Below are positions 6,531 to 13,773 of a stretch of 15,234 nucleotides of DNA, piece after piece (position 1 is the first letter of the stretch; every line of letters starts with the position of its first letter). The notes under the pieces were generated by a model. That model saw only the letters and a program-made list of their open reading frames with translations. It made no database searches and was not told the origin of the DNA. The position numbers and the translations under genes are program-made. Source of the DNA: Deltaproteobacteria bacterium (GTDB taxonomy: Bacteria > Desulfobacterota > DSM-4660 > Desulfatiglandales > HGW-15); contig JAIPEI010000039.1 in assembly GCA_021737245.1 (NCBI GenBank), positions 1-15,234 on the forward strand, read 5' to 3'.

Positions 6531-7038
6531 GGGACCTCATGGCCTCGAGGACCGCCTTCACGGCCTTTTCCGGGGGCGAGGCGCCGTCCACCCGGATCTC
6601 AGGCGACTCGGGTGCTTCGTAGGCGAGCTGCTTTCCGGGAACGGTTTCCGCCTCCCCCCTGTCCGCTTTTCGGTAGATTCCCTTCGGATCCCGCTCGGCG
6701 CACACCTCAAGGGGGGTGTCCACGAACACCTCCAGGAACCGGGGGAACGTCTCCCGGGCCTTTTCGCGCCACCGCCGGCAATGGGCCGTGGCGTCGAAGA
6801 TCACGTTTACCCCGTTGGAGGAGAGCAGGAAACCGATGTGGATCATGGCGTTGTAGAAGATTTCGCGCTCCTCCGTGGAGTAGCTGGGGCGGGGGGTTAG
6901 CACCGTTCTGAGGGCGTCCGACTCGAGGACCTGGACGGTGACTTCCATGGCCTCGAGCGCCGCAGCCAGCCTGCGGGCGATGGTGCTTTTTCCCGAGGCG
7001 GGTAACCCCGTGATCCAGACGGCCCAGCCGGATTTCAC
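6502..7038 (-). CDS. CysC-like P-loop kinase, divergent from adenylylsulfate kinase
   Basis: A 178-residue P-loop kinase whose overall layout follows APS kinase: Walker A GLPASGKST (11-19), the EVFVDTPLEVCAERDPKGIY stretch (103-122) and YEAPESPEI (140-148). However, the usual DGDxxR is ESDALR (39-44), the FSxxDRxxNIRR helix is replaced by YSTEEREIFYNAMIHIG (53-69), the SFISPY strand is DATAHCRRWRE (82-92), and FTGID is missing before YEAP. These are the APS-contacting parts, so another substrate is likely; the DAT...R arrangement resembles other small-molecule P-loop kinases. The start is GTG, sharing four bases (GTGA) with the stop of the upstream kinase gene, with GGAGG about eight bases upstream. 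Automatic annotation would probably call it cysC. Confidence 0.85.
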   Translation of the reverse strand: MKSGWAVWITGLPASGKSTIARRLAAALEAMEVTVQVLESDALRTVLTPRPSYSTEEREIFYNAMIHIGFLLSSNGVNVIFDATAHCRRWREKARETFPRFLEVFVDTPLEVCAERDPKGIYRKADRGEAETVPGKQLAYEAPESPEIRVDGASPPEKAVKAVLEAMRSHGFDLPFLA

Positions 7039-8129
7039 CGTGCTTCCTCCAAGAGACGATCGACATTGTATGGATCGAATACTCCCGCATCGAGCACGTT
7101 GCGTGCGAGCCGAAGAAGGGCCCTTCGAACGTCAGAGTCGTAGTCCGGATACCAGACGGGGCTGGCCAGCACCAGGAGCCGCCAGGTCAGGTATGGGGGG
7201 AGGGTCGAGAGGAGTTCATCATCTCCGGCAGCCTCCAGGTAAATTTGGAAAAAGGCGTCCCACAGGGTTCGGAAAGGGGGAACAAAGGTTTTCTTGTGCA
7301 GCAGGCCCCAGAACAGGTAGTTGACGGAGAGCCCGGCCAGGTCGTCGGCGGGCTCGCCGTAAGAGCCCCGGCTCCGGTCCAGCACGGAGAAGTCCGTGCC
7401 GTCCCGGAACAGGAGGTTGAAGGGGTGGAAGTCGCCGTGGACCCGGCTGAGGCGGTGGGTGAACCGCTTCAGCCGCCATCGCCAGTCGATGCATCGCTTC
7501 TCGATGTCGATGAGCATTTCGGGGGTGACGTCCGGGTGATCCTGGGGATAGCTGTCCGTCAGCCCCATGAGGCACTCGTTGTGGCCGACGAGCTCCCGGG
7601 TGCGGCGTTCGTACATGCCCGGGTCGTCCTGCTTCTCGGCGTGAATCTCGGCCAGGTATCGGGCCAGGGCGGCTGCCCGCTCGAGGTCGAGCTCCTCCAG
7701 CCGTCCCTCCCGCCTGATCCGGTTCAGGTCCTCGGCGTACACGGTCCCTTCCACGAACTCCGTGACGAGGAAGAGCTCCTCCACCGGGGCCAGCGAGGTC
7801 GGCCCGCCCCGGGTAAAGCCCCCCACGTCCAGGGCACGGACGTGCCGGGGAAGACTGTTGAACCCGCGGTACTGCCACAGGAGAAGCGCGGCCCTGTCGC
7901 TCATCCTCTGGTGGCCGAAGCCGCCCGGGTTCACCGTGCTCAGCACGACGGAGACCTCCTGCCCGTTCACGGTGAAGTCGATCCTGAGCGGGGTGCCGTA
8001 CCCGTAACCCTTGAGCGCGCCCGGACCGGGCTTGGCGTCTCCCAGGGGCGTGATGTCGAGGACCTCCACCGACGCGTCGTAATGGGTCGACAGGTAGCGC
8101 TCGAGTTGTTTTCGTTCGATCGTCGGCAT
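7035..8129 (-). CDS. Aminoglycoside phosphotransferase (APH)-fold kinase
   Basis: A 364-residue kinase of the APH/choline-kinase fold. The catalytic loop is HGDFHPFN (231-238), with Asp233 as base, followed by the metal-binding Asp251 in VLDRSR and by ADDLAG (261-266), typical of the superfamily. The hinge region LFLVTEFVEG (119-128) is also recognisable. The strand that normally carries the ATP-positioning lysine reads VSVVLSTVN (59-67) with no lysine, which is odd. The family phosphorylates hydroxyl groups of small molecules; antibiotic resistance is unlikely in this setting. First gene of the tight cassette with the CysC-like kinase and the IMPase. The ATG has a modest AAGG upstream. A dyad region at 8150-8181 overlaps the candidate promoter. 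Confidence 0.87.
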   Translation of the reverse strand: MPTIERKQLERYLSTHYDASVEVLDITPLGDAKPGPGALKGYGYGTPLRIDFTVNGQEVSVVLSTVNPGGFGHQRMSDRAALLLWQYRGFNSLPRHVRALDVGGFTRGGPTSLAPVEELFLVTEFVEGTVYAEDLNRIRREGRLEELDLERAAALARYLAEIHAEKQDDPGMYERRTRELVGHNECLMGLTDSYPQDHPDVTPEMLIDIEKRCIDWRWRLKRFTHRLSRVHGDFHPFNLLFRDGTDFSVLDRSRGSYGEPADDLAGLSVNYLFWGLLHKKTFVPPFRTLWDAFFQIYLEAAGDDELLSTLPPYLTWRLLVLASPVWYPDYDSDVRRALLRLARNVLDAGVFDPYNVDRLLEEAR

Positions 8130-8149
8130 GAGACCTTGCCCCCTTACAC

Positions 8150-8181
8150 TTGACCTTAAGACCTGTTCAGGCCCGGGTCAA
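8150..8181 (-). promoter_or_regulatory. Candidate promoter/operator of the kinase-kinase-phosphatase operon
   Basis: On the minus strand TTGACC (8181-8176) is followed after 17 bases by TAAGGT (8158-8153), a weak -10 with three of six matches. The same segment has inverted arms TTGACC (8150-8155) and GGTCAA (8176-8181) 20 bases apart, and inside them CCTG-TT-CAGG (8162-8171) with almost the same centre. The nested symmetry suggests a dimeric regulator site over the promoter. It begins 21 bases before the ATG of the APH-fold kinase. Confidence 0.35.
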
Positions 8182-8197
8182 GCGCGCTCTGCATTCC

Positions 8198-8218
8198 GCC
8201 CCCGGTATGCACGGGGGC
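8198..8218. other. GC hairpin in the divergent intergenic region
   Basis: GCCCCCG (8198-8204) and CGGGGGC (8212-8218) form a perfect 7-bp stem with a 7-base loop. A second small dyad, GCTTTC-AC-GAAAGC, lies at 8249-8262. Neither is followed by a T-run, so they do not look like terminators. They lie between two divergent genes and could be regulatory or simply GC-rich sequence. Confidence 0.3.
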
Positions 8219-8300
8219 CGCCTCCCGGAGGGCGCAGAATCCGCTTCTGCTTTCACGAAAGCCGGGGTTCGAGGGGGTCCGGCCGGTTCATGCAGAAGAT

Positions 8301-8329
8301 TTGACACCCGGGCGGTGATTCGGTACCTT
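8301..8329 (+). promoter_or_regulatory. Predicted sigma70 promoter of the SGNH-hydrolase gene
   Basis: A perfect TTGACA (8301-8306) and TACCTT (8324-8329) are separated by 17 bases. The -10 keeps the key T, A and final T positions. Transcription would begin near 8336, leaving about 53 bases of leader before the ATG at 8389. This position also argues against the alternative GTG start at 8359, which has no ribosome binding site. Confidence 0.5.
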
Positions 8330-8388
8330 CACCGGCATCGCGCGTCCCTCCCCCTGATGTGCGGAACATTCGGCACCGAGGAGCAGAA

Positions 8389-9531
8389 ATGGCCCCGACC
8401 TCTTTGAAGACCGGTCTCAAGAAGACCCTGTTCAGCCTCGTCGCCATCGGACTGGGGCTGTTCATGGCGCTGGCCATGGCCGAAGGGGCTCTTCGCCTCA
8501 CCCGAACCACGCCTTATCACCGGAACGCGTTGAACGCCTTTCACGAGCCGGACCCCATGCTGGGCTGGCGCGGTCTGCGCGGGTTCTCGGGGTTGTTCGT
8601 CCGGGAGGACTTCAAGGCCCGCATCGCCATGAACGAGCAGGGGTACCGGAAGAAGGACGCGCGAACCCGGACTCTTCCGGAGGCTTGGAAGGTGGTCTTT
8701 CTCGGAGACTCCTTCGCCTGGGGGTGGGGCGTGAGCCAGGGCGAGCTGTTCAGCGACGTGCTCCAGGATTTGCTGGGACCCCGCTACAACGTCGTCAACC
8801 TGGGCATCAATACCTTCGGCACGGTCCAGGAGTGGATCCAGCTGGAGAGGGAAGTGCTTCCCATGCGGCGCGAGAAGGTCGGGGTCCTGGTCTATGGAAA
8901 CGATTTCGAGGACAACCTGAACAGCCGAGGGAACTCGAGACCTTACTGCGAGGTGGAGGAGGACGGGGTCGTGCTCAGGAACCTCCCCGTCGCCAACCCC
9001 ATCGGCGGCGGCCTGAGGTCCGTTATGCGGCACTCTTATGCGCTCACCCATCTGCGCTACTACCACAACGTGTTCCGGGAGTATGTGGACCTGGCGGAAG
9101 CGCGCCTGAAACGGTGGTTCCGTGAGCATCGGGAGGGCGGGGAAGAAAGGCGGAATCCTGCGGAAGGGCAAGCAGAGGAGGAAGAGCCGTCCATGGAAGA
9201 TGCGGTGGCGGTCTTCGAGCACGCTCTCGCGCAAATCAGCGGTCTGTGCCGGTCGAACGGGATCGAGCTCTTCGTGGTGTACGTGCCCACCGGCGACAAC
9301 ATCGCCTCCGGCAGGCCCGAGTACGACCACATCCGGATCGTCCGGAGCGTCTGCCGACGGCACGACATCCCCCTCGTGGACCTGATGCCGGACTACATCG
9401 CCGGGATCACCGGAACCGAAGGAGAGCCCTACTACTTTTCCCGGGACCTTCACTGGACCCCCGACGGGCACCGGCTCGCTGCGGAGATCATCTACGAGCG
9501 GGTGTTCAGGGAGGCGTCCGCAGAGGGCTGA
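8389..9531 (+). CDS. Membrane-anchored SGNH/GDSL hydrolase-like protein
   Basis: With the ATG at 8389 the protein has 380 residues; GAGGAG (8378-8383) lies five bases upstream. An in-frame GTG at 8359 would add ten residues but has no ribosome binding site. Residues 12-36 form one N-terminal hydrophobic helix after a Lys-rich start, so the enzyme is probably anchored in the inner membrane with its body outside. SGNH blocks are present: FLGDSFAWG (104-112) with nucleophile Ser108, NLGINTFGT (137-145), YGNDFEDN (169-176), and DLHWTPDGH (353-361) with the Asp353/His355 pair. This set resembles AlgX/AlgJ-like and other envelope SGNH proteins that move or remove acyl groups on glycans; the substrate is unknown. 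Residues 245-270 are a charged, Glu-rich low-complexity insert. Confidence 0.87.
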   Translation: MAPTSLKTGLKKTLFSLVAIGLGLFMALAMAEGALRLTRTTPYHRNALNAFHEPDPMLGWRGLRGFSGLFVREDFKARIAMNEQGYRKKDARTRTLPEAWKVVFLGDSFAWGWGVSQGELFSDVLQDLLGPRYNVVNLGINTFGTVQEWIQLEREVLPMRREKVGVLVYGNDFEDNLNSRGNSRPYCEVEEDGVVLRNLPVANPIGGGLRSVMRHSYALTHLRYYHNVFREYVDLAEARLKRWFREHREGGEERRNPAEGQAEEEEPSMEDAVAVFEHALAQISGLCRSNGIELFVVYVPTGDNIASGRPEYDHIRIVRSVCRRHDIPLVDLMPDYIAGITGTEGEPYYFSRDLHWTPDGHRLAAEIIYERVFREASAEG

Positions 9532-9546
9532 TCCGTGCGGGACGGT

Positions 9547-10701
9547 TCAGGACGTTTCCCCTTCCAGGGCCTCCATCACCAGCTCGGTCAGGTCCTTCGC
9601 AACGAGGGGCACCTTCTCTCTTCGCGCGCGGGTGAGCATGGTCCGGAGGCACTGCTGGCAGGACGAGACCACCATGTCCGCCCCGGTCGACCGGATCTCC
9701 TCGATCTTCATCTGCGCGACCCGGCCGGACAGCTCGGGGTTCACCATCTCCACGTTGCCTCCTCCCCCACAGCAGACGCTCATCTGCCGGTTGTTGGGAA
9801 GCTCCTTCAAGCGGAGGCCCGGGATCGCCTGGAGCACGTTTCTCGGCGGCTCGAACACGCCGCTCTGCCGGCCCAGGTCGCAGGGATCGTGGTAGGTGAC
9901 CGTGGCGCGAAGCTCCTTGAGGGGAAGCCGTTTCTCCTGGATCAGGCGTTCCAGGAACTCCGGGGCCGACAAGAGCTCCACCTCGGCGTCATAAGACGCT
10001 TTCCAGGAGTGGTAGCACGAGGGGCAGGTGAACACCACGGCCTTGGCCCCCACCTCTTGCACCTTGCGGAGGTTGTGGGCCCTGTGCGCTTCCACGTGCT
10101 CGGGCACGCCCGCTCCGATCAGGGGGTACCCACAGCACCTCTCCTCCCCTGCGAGGATGGTGAAATCGACCCCGGCCCGCTCCATGATGCGCGACATGCT
10201 CACCGGAATCTTCTGGGCCATGGGAAAGAAGGAGGCCACGCAGCCCACGAAGTAGACGACCTCGGCGGCGTCCTTCTCGAAGGCGTCGTCGGGCACGTCC
10301 CGCAGGATCTCCCGCCAGTCGCCCCGTTCTTCGTTGTCCTCCTCGGAGATGTTGTGGCTCTTCCCGATGCTTCTCGCCAGGCGGTCGGCGGTCTCGGGCT
10401 GCAGCCCTTCGCCTGCCAGGCAGGCCCGGTCCCCCATGACCACGTCGCGGGTCCCCACCGAGGGAAAGCAGGCCGCCGTGCAGGCCCCGCAACCCAGACA
10501 GCTGAAGATGGATCGTTCAATGTCCCGGCTCCAGCCGACGCGGCCCTCGATGACGGCCCGGGTGATGGCGTTCCGCCCCCGGGGCGAGGCGGACTCCCGC
10601 TGCTCCACGGCGTAGACGGGGCAGCTGGGCAGGCAGAAGCCACAACGGTTGCACCGGCACACCTCGTCGTAGGACAACTTCCGCAGCTGGACGATGTTCA
10701 T
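9547..10701 (-). CDS. GlcF/HdrD-like (Fe-S)-binding protein with two CCG domains
   Basis: A 384-residue iron-sulfur electron-transfer subunit. Two ferredoxin-like [4Fe-4S] motifs lie at the N-terminus: Cys17, 20, 23, 27 (CNRCGFCLPSCP) and Cys68, 71, 74, 78 (CLGCGACTAACF). They are followed by two CCG domains: Cys154 with ERCCGYP (187-193) and CPSC (226-229); then HDPCDLGR (271-278), CCGGGG (310-315) and SCQQC (347-351). This is the layout of glycolate oxidase GlcF and of the HdrD/LutA group. As the nearest partner of GlcD/GlcE homologues it most likely passes electrons from the flavoproteins to quinone or another carrier. The ATG at 10701 is preceded by AAGGAG; the frame stays open upstream to a TTG at 10905, but that stretch does not look like protein. 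The stop lies 15 bases from the convergent SGNH gene. Confidence 0.9.
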   Translation of the reverse strand: MNIVQLRKLSYDEVCRCNRCGFCLPSCPVYAVEQRESASPRGRNAITRAVIEGRVGWSRDIERSIFSCLGCGACTAACFPSVGTRDVVMGDRACLAGEGLQPETADRLARSIGKSHNISEEDNEERGDWREILRDVPDDAFEKDAAEVVYFVGCVASFFPMAQKIPVSMSRIMERAGVDFTILAGEERCCGYPLIGAGVPEHVEAHRAHNLRKVQEVGAKAVVFTCPSCYHSWKASYDAEVELLSAPEFLERLIQEKRLPLKELRATVTYHDPCDLGRQSGVFEPPRNVLQAIPGLRLKELPNNRQMSVCCGGGGNVEMVNPELSGRVAQMKIEEIRSTGADMVVSSCQQCLRTMLTRARREKVPLVAKDLTELVMEALEGETS

Positions 10702-10960
10702 GATCTCCTTCCTCGCTCCATTCCCGCGGTTCGCTTCCGGGTGAGAAACCGAACGGCGCCTCGGCCGCACCCTCGGGCGCTGGATCCCCCCATCCATAAA
10801 CGAATGTCGGGCACTGCGGAGTTTCCAATTCAGAAAGGAGGATTTTTTGTCAAGATCAAGGAGATCAAGAGGTGACGCGGAGGCGTACTCTCGTACGCCG
10901 CACAAGGAACCTCGCTGATCGACGATGAGATTGGCAAAAAAGACCCTTTCTGGATGGAAA
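10702..10960 (-). other. Gap between the glcE-like and Fe-S genes, AT-richer, with repeats
   Basis: This 259-base gap is unusual because the other genes of the module touch or overlap. It holds a strong hairpin (10882-10899), a perfect TTGACA on the minus strand (10853-10848) without a good -10 at the right distance, and repeated TCAAG units on the plus strand (10850-10854, 10856-10860, 10865-10869). A separate promoter for the Fe-S gene or an mRNA-processing site is possible. I see no real coding sequence. Confidence 0.4.
10882..10899 (-). other. Perfect 7-bp hairpin with GAGA tetraloop
   Basis: On the transcribed (minus) strand GGCGTAC-GAGA-GTACGCC folds into a perfect seven-pair stem capped by a GNRA-type tetraloop, an unusually stable RNA fold. 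No T-run follows, so it is not a standard intrinsic terminator. It sits about 60 bases after the stop of the glcE-like gene and could protect the upstream mRNA or mark a processing point. Confidence 0.5.
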
Positions 10961-12388
10961 CTAGATCCCGCCCACGAACCGGCCCGGGGAGAAAAGGCGG
11001 TCCGGGTCCATCTGATCCTTGATCCGCCTCATCAAAGCCAGGGCGTCCGGCTCGGGCCCCCACAGGGGGAGCCGGGCCTTCCAGGCGGGCGCGGCCCGCT
11101 CCACGGTCAGGCCGCCCCCCGTACGTACGCACGCCTCCAGGATCCTCTCCACCACGGGGAGCAGCTTCTCGGGGCCTTCGGGGTCCGCCCCCGGGGGCAG
11201 GAGGTGGATCCGCCCCGTGCCGGAGCCCGCCCGAAGAACACAGACCGCGTCCAGGGCGTCGACCCGGGCTGCCATGCCGCTGTACTCTGAGATAGGGTAC
11301 ACGGGATGGATCGTGATGAGGTTCGGCCAGGCCTCCTCCATGGTTTCCTCGAGGTGTCCGTATCGCTCCCAGAAGCGGGCGTGCGCCTCCCCCTCCAGCT
11401 GGAGGCGGACCCGGGCCCTCCGGGCCTCCCCCATCTTCCCGAAGGTCTCGCGCATGCGCGTCACCGCCTCCTCCACCCCCTCCAGTGCCAGCGCCACGCC
11501 CCACGTCCCGCCGGCCGGCCGGTCCAGCTCCTCCGGGCCCAGCAAGGCGCAGGCCCGGTGGTTCAGCAGCTCCACGGCGGACGGGAGCAAGGGGGACTCG
11601 AAGACCCGGTCCACGAAACGGCAGGCGGCCTCTCGGCGGTCGAAGGCGAAGAGCTCCGTGCCCGTGCGTTCCGGCAGGGGGAGCAGCCGGAGCGTAATCT
11701 CGCACACCACGCCCAGGCTCCCCTGCGACCCGATCATGAGCTTGGTCACGTCGTATCCGGAGACGTTTTTCACCGTCTTTCCCCCCATACCCACGACCTC
11801 CCCGGCCGGCGTGACGTAGCGCACCCCCAGGACCAGGTCCCTGGGCAGGCCGTGGAGGAGGCGGGTAGGACCGCTGGAGTTGGCGGCCACGATGCCGCCC
11901 AGGGTGGCGGTGCGGCTGTGGGGAGGGCTCATGGGGATGAAGCAGCCCCGGTTCTCCCGTTCCGGGCAGATCTCCTCCTGCGACGGGGTCACCGGGTCCT
12001 CCAGCGGGAGGTAGCAACGGTTCTCCTCACCGGACAGGGCCGCCTGGACCGTCTTGAACCGCACGCCCGCCTCGGCCGTGACGGTCAGGTTGGCCGTGTC
12101 CATGTCCACGATCCGCTGAAGCCGTGCCGTGGAAAGCGCCAGGTCGAACCGCTCCGGCGGGAACCCCGCGGCCATCTTGGAGCCGCTTCCCCAGGGAATG
12201 ACCGCAAGCCTCTTCCGTTGACAGAGGCGAACCGCCTCTGCGACCGCGTTCGTGCTGCCGGGGAACGCCACCGCACGGGGCGGGACCCCGTCCACGGCAT
12301 GAGCCGCGACCGTTTCCGGGTCGTCCCGGACCGCCTCGGGGCCCAGGACGCTCTCGAGGGACGATCGAATGGATGAGGGGGACGTCAT
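10961..12388 (-). CDS. glcE: GlcE-like FAD-binding oxidoreductase subunit
   Basis: A 475-residue FAD-linked subunit of the PCMH/VAO fold, homologous to GlcE of glycolate oxidase. The FAD-binding region shows VIPWGSGSK (63-71), ATLGGIVAANSSGP (161-174), RDLVLGVRYV (183-192), GGKTVKNVSGYDVTKLMIGSQGSLG (202-226 region) and the C-terminal DPDRLFSPGRF (461-471). E. coli GlcE is about 350 residues; this protein is clearly longer, with an inserted segment at about 120-158 carrying three cysteines (125, 141, 149) before the ATLGG motif, and a longer substrate-side domain. It starts with ATG sharing four bases (ATGA) with the stop of the glcD-like gene, so the two are translationally coupled and probably form one complex. 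Confidence 0.87.
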   Translation of the reverse strand: MTSPSSIRSSLESVLGPEAVRDDPETVAAHAVDGVPPRAVAFPGSTNAVAEAVRLCQRKRLAVIPWGSGSKMAAGFPPERFDLALSTARLQRIVDMDTANLTVTAEAGVRFKTVQAALSGEENRCYLPLEDPVTPSQEEICPERENRGCFIPMSPPHSRTATLGGIVAANSSGPTRLLHGLPRDLVLGVRYVTPAGEVVGMGGKTVKNVSGYDVTKLMIGSQGSLGVVCEITLRLLPLPERTGTELFAFDRREAACRFVDRVFESPLLPSAVELLNHRACALLGPEELDRPAGGTWGVALALEGVEEAVTRMRETFGKMGEARRARVRLQLEGEAHARFWERYGHLEETMEEAWPNLITIHPVYPISEYSGMAARVDALDAVCVLRAGSGTGRIHLLPPGADPEGPEKLLPVVERILEACVRTGGGLTVERAAPAWKARLPLWGPEPDALALMRRIKDQMDPDRLFSPGRFVGGI

Positions 12389-13758
12389 GGCACCACCTTT
12401 CCGGGATTCAGGAGCCCCTTCGGGTCAAAGGCCTTCTTGACCTGCCTCATGACGGCCAGGTCCCCCTCGGAGAACACGAAGTGCATCTCCTCGAGCTTCT
12501 CGAGGCCGATGCCGTGCTCGCCGCTGATGGTTCCCCCGGCCTCCGCGCAGATCTTGAGGATCTCCGAGCTCGCCGCCTTGACCCGTTCGAGCTCGCCCTC
12601 CACCCGCTCGTCGAACAGGATGAGGGGGTGCAGGTTTCCGTCTCCCGCGTGAAACACGTTGCCGATGAGGAGCCCGTACTTCTCCCCCGTCTCCAGCACG
12701 CGCTTGAGCACCCCGGGCAGCCGGGTCCTGGGTACGGTCCCGTCACCCACCATGTAGCTGGGCTTCAGCCGGGTGATGGCGCCGAAGGCCCCCTTTCGGC
12801 CCGCCCAGAGCTTGGCCCGCTCCGCGTCGTCCCGGGCCGTGCGGATCTCCCGCACGTGATGCCTTCGGCAGATGGCCTGGATCTTCTGCGCCTGTCGCTC
12901 CATCCCGTCGACCATGCCGTCCAGCTCGATGATCAGGACGGCAGCGGCGTCCAGGGGGTACCCGGCCTGCACCGACGCCTCCACCGCCTGCATCACCACC
13001 CGGTCCATCATCTCCAGGGTGGCCGGGACGATTCCTTCCGCGATCACGGCGGAGACCGTGTTGCCCGCGTCCTCAATGGAGTCGTAGACGGCCAGCATGG
13101 TCTTGACCGCCTCGGGTGCGCGGAGGATGCGGAGGATCATGCAGGTCACCACGCCCAGGGTCCCCTCGCTCCCCACAAGCAGGCCGGTGAGGTCGTATCC
13201 CGCGGAATCGTGGGTCTTCCCGCCCGTCCACATTACGGTGCCGTCGCTCAGGACCACCTCCGCCCCGAGCACGTGGTTCGTGGTGACACCGTACTTCAGG
13301 CAGTGAGGGCCCCCGGAGTTCTCCCCCAGGTTCCCGCCCAGGGTGGAGACCTTCTGGCTCGCCGGGTCGGGTGCGTAGACGAAGCCGTCCCGGAGGAGCC
13401 GGTTCTGGAGGTCCAGGGTGATGACGCCGGGCTCCACCGTTGCGGTCCGGTTGGGGAGATCGATCTCCAGGATGCGGTTCATGCGGGAGAGATGGATCAC
13501 CACCCCCCCACGGGCCGGGACGGTGCCCCCGCTCAGGTTCGTTCCGGACCCCCGCGCGATCACCGGAATCCGCTCCCTGTGGGCCAGGGCCATGACCCGG
13601 GAGACCTCGTCCGTGTCTCCCGGGAGGACCACCGCGTCCGCCTTTCCCTTCGCCAGGGAGGCGTCGTACCCGTAGAGGATCCGGTCCATGTCCGAGGTCA
13701 GGATGTGATCCGGGCCCACGATCTCCTCGATCTGCTCGATCCAAGGCTTTCGGTCCAT
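12385..13758 (-). CDS. glcD: Glycolate oxidase GlcD-like FAD subunit
   Basis: A 457-residue FAD-linked 2-hydroxy-acid dehydrogenase, close to the usual GlcD length. The PCMH FAD-binding domain spans about 35-215: PVIARGSGTNLSGG (65-78), VEPGVITLDLQ (108-118), LGGNLGENSGGPHCLKYG (140-157) and GKTHDSAGYDLTGLLVGSEGTLG (180-202 region). The C-terminal domain carries the conserved NVFHAGDGNLHP (367-378) and ISGEHGIG (411-418) histidines that bind metal and substrate, and ends with FDPKGLLNPGK. Members oxidise glycolate or D-lactate; glycolate is favoured here because of the coupled GlcE homologue and the adjacent glyoxylate aminotransferase. GGAGGAG lies four bases before the ATG. It follows the aminotransferase after 15 bases and overlaps glcE by four. 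Confidence 0.92.
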   Translation of the reverse strand: MDRKPWIEQIEEIVGPDHILTSDMDRILYGYDASLAKGKADAVVLPGDTDEVSRVMALAHRERIPVIARGSGTNLSGGTVPARGGVVIHLSRMNRILEIDLPNRTATVEPGVITLDLQNRLLRDGFVYAPDPASQKVSTLGGNLGENSGGPHCLKYGVTTNHVLGAEVVLSDGTVMWTGGKTHDSAGYDLTGLLVGSEGTLGVVTCMILRILRAPEAVKTMLAVYDSIEDAGNTVSAVIAEGIVPATLEMMDRVVMQAVEASVQAGYPLDAAAVLIIELDGMVDGMERQAQKIQAICRRHHVREIRTARDDAERAKLWAGRKGAFGAITRLKPSYMVGDGTVPRTRLPGVLKRVLETGEKYGLLIGNVFHAGDGNLHPLILFDERVEGELERVKAASSEILKICAEAGGTISGEHGIGLEKLEEMHFVFSEGDLAVMRQVKKAFDPKGLLNPGKVVP

Positions 13759-13773
13759 GCGCTCCTCCCGGGC

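Noticed and set aside
5745..7038. CysC plus CysQ pair as a sulfate-assimilation operon
   Set aside because: APS-contact residues are missing from the CysC-like protein, and no other sulfate-assimilation gene is in the window.
8359..8388. GTG at 8359 as start of the SGNH protein
   Set aside because: No Shine-Dalgarno sequence lies upstream and the ten added residues are polar, while the ATG at 8389 has GAGGAG at good spacing directly before the signal-anchor.
10702..10905. N-terminal extension of the Fe-S protein to a TTG at 10905
   Set aside because: The extra 68 residues show no family similarity, include the hairpin, and lack a ribosome binding site, whereas the ATG at 10701 has AAGGAG and starts just before the first cluster motif.
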